The translations under genes were made by a program, and so were the position numbers. The notes under the pieces are model-generated. The model saw nothing but the letters and a program-made list of their open reading frames with translations, was not told the DNA's origin and searched no databases. A stretch of 60,000 nucleotides of DNA from Zygnema cylindricum (lineage: Eukaryota > Streptophyta > Zygnematophyceae > Zygnematales > Zygnemataceae), in contig JBBHKE010000248.1 in the NCBI GenBank assembly GCA_037447655.1, forward strand, positions 166,501 to 226,500. The letters run 5' to 3'. This document shows positions 33,857 through 43,813 of this stretch, one piece after another (the stretch's first letter is position 1; the number at the start of each line of letters is the position of its first letter).

Positions 33857-35017
33857 TGTTGATATTTGAGTATTTTCTAGGTCTTTATTAGGATAGGAAA
33901 AAGAGCAAAGGCAGCCTGCCTCTAACTCCCTTCTCTAAGCCCCCACACTTGTTGTAGTCACTGAAGGCTGGAAAGTGAGCTAGAGCCATGGCTGCCTTAG
34001 CTCTCTTAAGAGACAGGAGTAGATAGAGGTAGGTTTTATTAAAATGAATCTTGACGGTCTCAGGATTCGATCCACGTACCTGCCGTCCGTCACACTAGAC
34101 GTTAGCTTTATCTATTTAGTCTAAGACTAAGGTTAGATGATATAGGGCTCGATAATTATATATAGACGCACACATAGACTAATTCATTTAACTGAAACTT
34201 TATTCGGGATGCATAAATCCAGTTATATAGAGTATGAAGAAGAAACAAATACCGCACGCTTTGTTTCGATAGCGAAACAAATACCGCGCAAGTAATTATG
34301 ACGGCTATGATTGAAATTTAGTTTCGATCGGACGGCCGGAAACGATGCCGAGATCACGGAAGAGGATCTCGGCGGTTTGCGGTCGTTGCCACATAGGATG
34401 ACACGTGGCACAATGATATTGGATCGCGGAACTTCGGAGATTATCGGAACATATCCGGATATGACATGTGTCGACATTTTGGCCATGTCGTACGATGGCC
34501 GTACAAAAAGTACACCGGCACCTGTACTTTTCTGTAAGACGCAATAATTTGATTGGTGCCGTACGTCAGTAGATAGATTTTTAGAGAGGGAATAGGACTT
34601 AGAATATTTTTGGTAGGTAGTCGCCTCTGTGAGAGAGCACCTTGTATAAAAGGCTAACTTTGGGCAGCCATAACTATTAATTTACTTGACCATTTTCAGT
34701 GATTTTTTTTGCTGCGGACTCAGGTGAGTCCATGCTACGTAGGGGTGTAGTGTGTCGGAGTTTTTGCCTGCCAGGGTGGCTGCATTTATAAGGGAAAGTC
34801 AAAATGGGTGAATGTGTCCAAAACTCATATTCTAACTTTGCATTCTGTGGTGGAACTGAGCACATAGGAAGTCTTATTTCACAAGGGTGAAACTATAATG
34901 GGTCTTTGATTGTCAAGGGGTCAGTCATTTGGGTTTATATCAACTTGGATCGGCACTATCTAGATTAGCTTCTTTTGGATCTGCGATTCTGTGGGCAATG
35001 GAGCCCATAGAATTTCA
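33857..35017 (+). repeat. F LTR3
   Basis: 1,161 bp, TGTTGATATTTGAG...ATAGAATTTCA, with TATAAAAG at 34645-34652. It diverges from LTR1, LTR2 and LTR4 by an estimated 10-20%, so the array is not a recent duplication. Confidence 0.92.
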
Positions 35018-37016
35018 GGTTATGGGCCCACCATCTAGGGTGCCTATGTTTGATGGAAAAGACTTCACTTATTGGGAGTTTACGATGGAGGGATTGCTTT
35101 TCGAAAAGCATTTGTGGAGAATTGTTTCGGGACAAGTGAGATGTCCGCCACCTGGCTTTGGTGGAACTCATTATGGAGAATTATCTGGGGCTTCCCAGAA
35201 AACTAACTAGTGTTCAGTTGTTACGGAAGGTGAAGGGAAAGTCATTGCCAAGGAAGGGAAAAAATGGGAGAAAGATACAGGGACACTTATGGAGAGGGGA
35301 GCTATGCTCTTCGCCACAGCTCCACTTAGAGGGGTTATAAGTAAAACTGAAGAAAATGATAGTAAAATTTGGGAGTATAAAAACACTATAGCAAAACATC
35401 TTATACCTAGATATGTGTCTAAGTCCATAGCTATCACTCTTTTAAGTCTAACCAAGTCTTCAAAAATCTGGGAAACACTAAGTCAGATTTATAAGAGTGA
35501 GACTATTCAGAGGCAACAGTTAGTAAAACAAGAAATAGAGGCCTATGTTTATAAAGGCGGTAACATGATAGAGTTTTGTAATGATATTGTTGCGTTATAT
35601 GTTGAGCTTGCTAGTGCGGGATATGTAGAAAACGAGGGGAGAAAGATTAATACACTACTCATAAAACTCCCTGATGAGTACGAAAACATCATTTATCGTA
35701 TGCAGGCAATGGGTGGCTCCTCATGGACTTGGAGCTTTACCATGGGGATAATTCTTGTGAGAGAAAGCACCTTGGAGCTTCGTAGGGGAAGTGAGAGGGT
35801 GACTGCATTCACAGTTGGTGGTGATTGGCGGAAGCGTGATGAGAGGAACGGCAGTGACGAGCAGAAGCGTGATGAGAGGAAGAAAGACAAAGGTAAACCT
35901 TATCGAAACTTCGGTGGTAAGAGAGGGAGAGGAAAAGAAAGGGGAGCTTTGAAAAAGGGGGTTTGCTTCTTTTGTAGGGAACCGGGTCATTATATGGAGA
36001 GATGCCCTTGTTCGGAAGAACTTATAAGTTGGAATGTGGATGAGGAGGAAGAAAGGGAAGAGCAGAAAGAGGATAAAAAAATCTTAGAGCTTCTCCACAT
36101 CGGTAGAATTGAGAAGAGAGAAAAGTACACAAAAATTCCACGAAAGCAACCGTGTGCTTTTGGAGGTATAAGGGAAGTAAAGGGAAGTGAGGTACTTAAA
36201 GGAGTTAGACATGATGTGAATGTCAAGGAGTATAGAAAGCAAGATCTAGAATCTACAATTGAAAAAGGGAAAAAATAAAAAAAATGAGGATAATTTTATA
36301 GATATTTTGGAAACAGAAAAATGGTCGAAAAGGGAGACTTCAACAGATTCCGAGGAAAGGGGAGAAGTAAATCTAGAGGGGGTTTTAAAAGATAGGGGAG
36401 AAGAGGTATATTTAATGAAAGGTTTAGGGGAGGAGAAATACTCTTTGGGAATCATTATAGAAAGTGATAGTGGAAAGAATTCCATAGGAGAATGTGAGGA
36501 AAGTTCAGAAAATGGGGTGAGTATCATGGATAAAAATTGAGTACGGAAGATGTAGATCTTATGAGGAACTTAGTGGGGACTAGTGTTTTTTGGGAATATT
36601 TGGAGGTGGATGGATTTGACATCACTACTTGGTGTGATGTCACTTGTGAAGATGTGCTGTAAAAGGGGTATCATCCGGGTATATGTTGCAGATTGGAGAT
36701 GGGGCTGGCTGTTTGGATTGCAAGAGAGAAATCGGGTTGTGTGTGGATGAAAAAGTGATGAGGTGGATAAAATCTTTGCTCGGGGTTGTGAAAATTGGGA
36801 TGCTGAATAAAATATGTGATCAGCAAGATCGAATGTTTATTTCAGCTCATCTAATGGACCTTTTAAAATGTGAGGGTATTGTCATAAAGGTTTATAAAAA
36901 GAAAAGGAAAAGGAAAAGAAAAATAAAAAATAAAAAATTGGGAGGGAGTATTTTGGTTTTTTTTGTGTGGGAGTTGAAAGGAAAATAAACTAGAAAATAA
37001 GGGGAGTGTTGATATT
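34998..37016 (+). pseudogene. F INT3 gag, nearly intact
   Basis: Gag starts at ATG 34998 inside LTR3 (MEPIEFQVMGPPSRVPMFDG) and crosses the primer site 35018-35032. A TAG at 35208-35210 interrupts it, and the same frame then continues open from 35211 to 36278. It carries the YVYKGGNMIEFCNDI block shared with gag of element A, two basic repeat units, the knuckle CFFCREPGHYMERC (about 35964-36005) and the acidic tail. The RNase H vestige is near 36610-36860, where MLQIGDGAG and KICDQQDRMFISAH align with VLYVGDGAC and KIFCDNQAAIAISAN of element A. One suppressed or reverted stop would give a gag of about 427 residues. Confidence 0.85.
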
Positions 37017-38185
37017 TGTGTATTTTCTAGGTCTGTAATAGGATAGAAAAACGCAGAGGCAATCTGCCTTTAACTCCCCTCTCCAAGCTCCCACAATTGT
37101 TGTAGTCACTGAAGGCTGGATAGGGAGCTGGAGCCATGGCTTCCTAGGCTCTCTCTAGAGAAGACAGGGGGTAAATTAGGTACTCTTACCAAAAGTTAGT
37201 TGACGGACTCGGGAATTGATCCTGGTACCTGTCGTCTGTCAATCAATTGGGCCGATTGCTTTAACCGTTTAGTCTAGCGCTGGTATTAATGTATATGTGG
37301 TTTGATAATTATTTATTTTGTTACACGTATACTTTATCATTTAACTGGAAATATATACGTAGTGCATAGATACAGTTATATAAAGTACGAAGTACGATAT
37401 GGTTACGAAATAAATACCGCGCATTTTGTTTGACATCAAAAAGCATACCGCGCAAGTATTTATGACAGCTACGATTGAAATCCGGATTTGATCGGACGGC
37501 CGCGAAGGATGCCGAGATCGCGGAATAGGACTTTGGCGGTTTGCCATCACCGCCACATCGAATGACACGTGGCAAAACCACATTGGATTGCGGAAACTCC
37601 GGGGATTACGGAAACGAATCCCGATATGACATGTGTCGACATTTTGGCCATGTCGTATGATGGACGTACAGAAAGTACACCGGCACCTGTACTTTTCTCT
37701 ACGACACAGTAATTTGATTGGTGCCGTACTTCAGTAGATAGAGTTTTAGAGAGGGAATAGGACTTAGAAAATTTTGGGGAGGCAGCTGTCTCTCCCAGAG
37801 AGAACTCTGTATAAATGGCAAACTTTGGCCAGCCATAACTATCAATTTACTTGACCATTTTCATTGATTCTTTTTGCTGCGGACTCAGGGGAGTCCAAGC
37901 TACACACGGGTGTAGTCGGTCAAAGTTTTTGTCTGCCAGAGTGGATGCATTTATAAGGGAAAGTCAAAGTGGGTGTATGTGTCCAAATCTCATATTCTAA
38001 CTTTGCATTCTATGGTGGAACTGAGCACACAGAAAGTGTTATTTCACAGAGGTGAATCTATATTGGGGTTCTGACTGTCAAGGGGTCAGTCACTTGGGTT
38101 TATATCAACTTGGAGTCGGCACTATCTAGATTAGCTTCTTTTGGATCTGCATACTCTGAGGGCCAATGGAGGTCTCAGAGTTTCA
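37017..38185 (+). repeat. F LTR4
   Basis: 1,169 bp, TGTTGATATTTGTG...TCAGAGTTTCA, with TATAAAT at 37810-37816. The E LTR resumes immediately at 38186. Confidence 0.92.
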
Positions 38186-38291
38186 CAGCACAGCAACAAG
38201 TGTAGAGTGCTCAAGGTTTCTAGCTGCGATGTCAGACTTAGCGCAGCATGGCAGCAAGATATAGAGTGAACTCAAGGTTTCCAAAACAACT
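38186..38291 (-). repeat. 5' LTR of E, second segment
   Basis: 106 bp matching 20909-21013 and completing the LTR cut by F. Followed by the right AATGC duplication (38292-38296). Confidence 0.88.
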
Positions 38292-40571
38292 AATGCAACC
38301 ATATATACCTAGTTCTTATCAATTATCTTAAGACTCTCTTAGCTGCCTCCTAATCTCTCTTAGTCGGAGCATTTAGACTTTTACTCAGCACTATTACAGC
38401 TGCAGCCAAATCTGGTCGGGTAGAATTCATAAAATAGATTGGGCTTCCCACTACTTGTCTGTAAGGAATAGTCTGAATAAACTTTTGTTCTTCTAGACCT
38501 AATTCCTCATCTAAGATTATGACTCCTTCTTCCACACTCCCCTCACTTCCCTTCTTCAACTCCATTTCAGTTGTAGAACTATAAGCCTTTTCCATCCGAA
38601 ACTTTTCCAACATGTTCTTTATTGCTTCTTTTTGAGTTTGTCTTATAATCTTTCTTTCTCGGTCTCTTTCTTCTTGAATTCCCAAAATGTAACTTTCCTC
38701 CCCCATATTCTTCATCTCAAATCTCCCCTTAAGATCTGTTTTCAGTTTATTAATTTTTTCCATTGATTTACTTAGAACAAACAAATCATCAACATAAATT
38801 GCAATAAAAATAATACCTTCCTCATCTTCAAAAACATAGGTTGAGTGATCTGTGCTGATCTAGATATATCCCAGACCTGTAAGAAACTAATTAAGTTTAT
38901 TATTCCACTATCCGGGCGCTTGTTTTAAACCATAAAGAGATTTAATCAGCCAGTATACCTTACTCTCCTCTCCTTGCTCCACAAATCCTCCGTGTTGTTG
39001 CATGAAGATCCCTCCTCCAATTCTCCATGCAAAAAAGTTGTCTTGATGTCCATCTGGTGCACCTCGATGTCTTTGACTGTTGCTAAAATGAGAAATATGC
39101 GGACAGAGGGAAATTTGACGACCGAGGCAAAGTTTCCTTGTAGTTGATTCCCTCTTTTTGTGTCAATCCTTTAGCCACTAATTGGGCCTTGTTGCACTCA
39201 ATGGTGTTATCAGGGTTCAGTTTTAATTTGAACACCCACTTACAACCGATTGGTTTTCGGTTAGGTGGACAATCCACCAGCTCCTAAGTATCGGCTGCCA
39301 TAATTGAGGCCATCTCCTCATTGATGGCTTTCTTCCACCGGTTTCTTTCTCGACAAGTCATCGCCTCTCCATAAGTTTGAGGTTCATCTTGATGAGATAG
39401 TTTTGTTACCTTGCTATTATCTTGTTTTTCTTGCAATCTTTTGCTAGTTCTCTTTCCTCCCTCAAAATTTGTGGCCGGGAAAGATGGTTCCAGTGGGTTC
39501 TTTCGAACAATCTTGGCTTCTTCTGTGTCCCTCGATTTTGAATCAATGTTCACCACGTCTTGCGCTTGGGGTAGAGTTGTCACTAGAATTTCCACGGCCG
39601 AGTCATTCTCGGTCTGATTTGTACCTTCAAGGATGTCATCTTCTGTGAAACCAGGATAGTTAGGAAGCTCAAAGTCATCGGAATTTTCTGACTTAAATCT
39701 GATTTTTACGGACTTTGTATACTTGAAAGGATCCATAGAATTTCCTTTATCTATAACTACTAGATGCTTTATTAAGATTATATCTTCCTTTTTTAGATCA
39801 TAGACTTTGTATTCTTTTACATCCTCATCATATCCTAAGAAGTACCCCAACTTTCTTTCAATATCTAGCTTCCAATTAGACCGATTCAAGTCAAGAATGA
39901 ACACTTGACTGCCAAAAACCTTTAAGTGGGATATGTCTAGATTCAGGCCGGTCCATCTCTCATAAGGTGTTTGGCCATTTACCACTGAAGTAAGAACTCT
40001 ATTTTTGAGGTAATAAGCACAGTTCATTGCTTCGGCCCAAAATCTTTTTCCTATCTTCTTATGCGACAACATACTTCTAGCACTATCACTTAGTGTTCTA
40101 TTTAATCTTTCAGCTACCCCATTGTGTTCCGGGTTTTTCTGGAATTGTCTTTTGGTGTTCGACTCCATCTTCCCTTAGAAAATCCTAAAATTGGTTAGAG
40201 GTATAGTCTCCACCATCACCACTCTTTACTCTCTTGATTGGGGTTTCTTGGAGTTTTTCACTCCATGCTTTATATTGTCTAAAACATTTCTGAGCCACTG
40301 ACTTATATTTTTAAAAATACACCCTCGAATACCAAGACAAATCATTACTAATAGTCATTATAAATCTCTTCCCTCTATGTGAAGGCACTTTGGCCGGTCC
40401 CCAAATATCTGAGTTTACTAAAACTATAATTTTTTCTCCATGATAGGTGGTTGTTTTTGGGAAGGGTAACTTGTGTGCTTTACCTTGAGCACATCCACTA
40501 CAATATCTTAGATTCTCACTCTCACCGAAATAAATCCCTTTCACTACTCCCATCTTTTTCATCTCTCTTAA
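38292..40571 (-). pseudogene. G integrase-RT-RNase H segment
   Basis: Minus strand. From the M insertion point at 40571: the pre-integrase C-terminal half (CSGCAQGKAHKLPFP), the integrase start (SDIWGPAKVPS), then a long frame 40168-39284 with GVAERLNRTLSDSARSML, the integrase end and the acidic linker. RT follows (39277-39083, GCKWVFKLKLNPDNT), then a decayed YVDD region near 38780-38800, RT C-terminal (38784-38350), and the start of RNase H down to 38297, continuing at 20000 across E. Confidence 0.87.
40567..40571. repeat. Target site duplication CTTAA of element M (left)
   Basis: CTTAA here and at 50146-50150 flank M. Joining the two G segments across M restores the reading CATCTCTCTTAA...TTATCTAG seen intact in element A (7621-7640). 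Confidence 0.9.
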
Positions 40572-41511
40572 TGCAACTCTGAAACCTCCATAAGACCTCA
40601 GAGTAAACAGCTCACACGAAGCCTCTAGGATAACCCTGAACCCTTTGTCTTTCAGCACGAATAACCACCACCCTGGCAAACAAAAACGCTGACCACCTTC
40701 ACCCCTATGAAGGCAAGACTCCCCTTAGTCTATAGCAAATAAAATCTCTAAATTTGCTCCCCTGAGCAGTCAGTTATGGAGGGTGAAAGTTGACCTTTTG
40801 TACAGAAGCTCTCTGGGAGAGAGGGTCCTATCTCCTAATTTTTCTAAGTCCTATCTCTCTCACAGAATCTATCTACTAATGTACGGAGTCAATCAGATTA
40901 CACTTCTGTACACAAAATACAGCTGCCGGTGTACTTTCTGTACGGACATTGTACGACATGGCCTAAAAGTCGACACATGTCATATGCCGATTCGGTGCCC
41001 TAATCCCCGAAGATACCGCGATCCAACGTAATTTTGCCACGTGTCATCCGATGTGGCGATGACCATAAACCGCTGAAAATCTTTTGCGCGATTTCGGCTT
41101 TCTTCCGGTTGTCCGATTGAATGCAGATTTCAATCGGAGCCGTCATAAATACATGCGCGGTATTTGTTTCGTTAAAGAAACAAATGCGCGGTACTCGTTA
41201 TGTATACATACCGTAATCCGTACTTTTACATTACTGGATCTATGTATCCCGTAAACAGTTTCAATTAAATAAATTATCCTACGTGGAAATGTTTAAATCA
41301 ATATCAAACCCTATAGTACGTAACACCAGTTCTAGACTTAACGGATAAGGCTAACGGCTACCGGGTGCTTTCACTCTGGTAGGTACCAGGATCAAATACT
41401 GGGTGCAACATATGTTTTTTTAGTAAATCAACCCCTAATGGTAAAAAAACTAATATATTTTCACGTAAACCTTTGGATAGCCAAGGTAGCAATGGCTCTA
41501 GCTTCCTCTCC
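40572..41511 (-). repeat. 3' LTR of M, truncated
   Basis: About 940 bp, starting TGCAACTCTGAAACC. It closely resembles 49076-50020. It stops at GGCTCTAGCTTCCTCTCC, where an LTR in the opposite orientation begins, giving a large inverted repeat. Confidence 0.8.
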
Positions 41512-42377
41512 AGAGGTTTACGGGATATAAATATTAGTTTATTTACCATTAGGGGTTTATTTACTAAATGAATATGTGATGCCTCCAGGATTTGATCCTG
41601 GTACCTGCCGGACCGTAAGCTGCCAGTAGCTGGTAGCCTTATTCGTTAAGTCTTAGACCTAGTGTTACGTACTATAGGGTTTGATATTTAGTTAAACATT
41701 AATATGTATGATTATTCATTTAACTGAAACTGTTTACAAGACATATAGATCCATTAATGTAAAAGTACGGATTATAGTACGGATAAGAAACGAATACCGC
41801 GCATTTATTTCTTTAGCGAAATGAATACCGAGCAGGTATTTATTACGGCTATGATTAAATGTGAATTTAATCGGACGGCCGAAATTAAACGCCGAGATCG
41901 CAGAAGAGGATATCGGCGGTTTTTGGTCATCGCCACATCGGATGACACGTGGCTGAATGACATTGGATCGCGACATCTCCGACGATTAAGGGAGCGAATC
42001 CGAATATACCGCGTGTCGACATTTAGGCCATGTCGTACAATGTTCGTACAGAAAATACACCGGCAGCTGTACTTTTGTGTACATAAGTGTAATCTGATTG
42101 GCTCCGTACATCAGTAGATAGAGTCAGTGAGAGAGATAGGACTTAAAAAATTAGGAGATAGGACCCTCTCTCCCAGAGAGCTTCTGTACAAAAGGTCAAC
42201 TTTCACCCTCTATAACTTACTGCTCAGGGGAGCAAATTCAGAGATTCTTTTGCTATCGACTCAAGGAAGTCTAGCCTTCACAAGGCTGAAGTTGGATAGA
42301 TTTTTTGTCTGCTAGGGTGGCAGTTGTTCTTGCTGAAACACAAAGGGGTCAGGGTTATCTTAGAGGCTTCTTAGAAG
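41512..42377 (+). repeat. Inverted LTR segment, truncated at both ends
   Basis: An 866-bp plus-strand LTR piece of the J type. It lacks the first ~160 bp and the last ~40 bp. The part 41741-42377 appears identical to 43138-43774 (constant offset 1,397), whereas 41512-41740 differs from its counterpart at roughly 10% of sites. With 40572-41476 it forms inverted arms of nearly 0.9 kb. Confidence 0.82.
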
Positions 42378-42746
42378 GCACGTGGCTTTTGACAATTATG
42401 AAGTCGTCATCGCTCTTCCGCTGTGGATGATACCTTTATATTTCCACGTGGACCAATAGACAAGTAGAGTATATGGGAAGTCTCCTCCTCCGAGGACAGT
42501 TGAGGAGACTCGCCAGATACTAGATAGAAGGGGCGTTTGCGTCGAAAATTCAAAATCGGACGGTGGAAGTTTTGGCCAAAAAGTTTGGAGAATCTTGAGG
42601 AATCTCCAATTATCATATTTAAAAAAAAAAAAAAAAAAAAGTACGGCCATGTACGAAAATGAGCAGGACCCGTACGAAAATGCACGTTTTCCAGTAATGA
42701 ACCTCACTTTTCGCATAATAGAGGTTCACCCTAAACAATAACCTAC
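42378..42746. other. Unassigned 369-bp segment with A-tract
   Basis: No match to LTR or pol blocks elsewhere in the window. Contains a run of about 20 A near 42620-42640 flanked by AT-rich DNA, and two short open frames without features. Origin unknown. Confidence 0.5.
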
Positions 42747-43813
42747 TATAGAAATTCATGGTCATTTTTTAAGTATTTTCTAGGTCTAAATATAAATATA
42801 GAAAGAAGGCGAAGCAGTCTACCTCTAACTTCTCTCTCCAACTCTCAAACTTGTCGCAGTCACTGAGAAATTGGAGAGGAAGCTAGAGCCATGGCCACCT
42901 AGGCTATCCATAGGTTTACGGGATATAATTATTAGTTTATCTACCATTAGGGGTTTATTTACTAAAAATATATGTGTTGCCTCCAGGATTTGATCCTGGT
43001 ACCTGCCGACCGGTAAGCTGCAAGTAACCGGTAGCCTTATCCGTTAAGTCTAAACCTAGTGTTACATTCCATAAGGTTTGATATTTAGTTAAACATTAAC
43101 ACGTAGGATTATTCATTTAACTGAAATTGTTTACGAGACATATAGATCCATTAATGTAAAAGTACGGATTATAGTACGGATAAGAAACGAATACCGCGCA
43201 TTTATTTCTTTAGCGAAATGAATACCGAGCAGGTATTTATTACGGCTATGATTAAATGTGAATTTAATCGGACGGCCGAAATTAAACGCCGAGATCGCAG
43301 AAGAGGATATCGGCGGTTTTTGGTCATCGCCACATCGGATGACACGTGGCTGAATGACATTGGATCGCGACATCTCCGACGATTAAGGGAGCGAATCCGA
43401 ATATACCGCGTGTCGACATTTAGGCCATGTCGTACAATGTTCGTACAGAAAATACACCGGCAGCTGTACTTTTGTGTACATAAGTGTAATCTGATTGGCT
43501 CCGTACATCAGTAGATAGAGTCAGTGAGAGAGATAGGACTTAAAAAATTAGGAGATAGGACCCTCTCTCCCAGAGAGCTTCTGTACAAAAGGTCAACTTT
43601 CACCCTCTATAACTTACTGCTCAGGGGAGCAAATTCAGAGATTCTTTTGCTATCGACTCAAGGAAGTCTAGCCTTCACAAGGCTGAAGTTGGATAGATTT
43701 TTTGTCTGCTAGGGTGGCAGTTGTTCTTGCTGAAACACAAAGGGGTCAGGGTTATCTTAGAGGCTTCTTAGAAGCTGTCCACTCTGAGGACTAATGGAGG
43801 TCTCAGAATTTCA
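42747..43813 (+). repeat. 5' LTR of J
   Basis: Starts TATAGAAATTCATGG (TG eroded to TA) and ends CAGAATTTCA. The gag ATG is at 43794. Differs from the right LTR at an estimated 8-10% of sites. Confidence 0.85.

Larger units (their letters stand above)
27544..38185 (+). mobile_element. F tandem array: four LTRs alternating with three gag-only internal regions
   Basis: Order: LTR1 27544-28751, INT1 28752-30743, LTR2 30744-31846, INT2 31847-33856, LTR3 33857-35017, INT3 35018-37016, LTR4 37017-38185. All are on the + strand. Each internal region starts with the half-tRNA primer site and ends with AAAATAAGGGGAG, so three complete elements share LTRs head to tail. LTR1 and LTR4 share one type of 3' end (CCAATGGAGGTCTCARAGTTT), while LTR2 and LTR3 share another (GGGCAATGGAGCMCAYAGA). 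No 5-bp target duplication flanks the array. Confidence 0.93.
20001..38291 (-). mobile_element. Element E: copia element of a second family, with nested H and F
   Basis: Minus-strand element with LTRs of about 1,013 bp each: 20001-21013 and, interrupted by F, 26637-27543 plus 38186-38291. Its internal region keeps the 3' purine tract (21014-21038) and gag to integrase (24471-26636). RT and RNase H are lost together with the 3' half of H. The LTRs are about 97% identical by eye. Its gag differs from family A (many serines, then VTGPPSRISVFNGQKYLHW). Confidence 0.88.
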
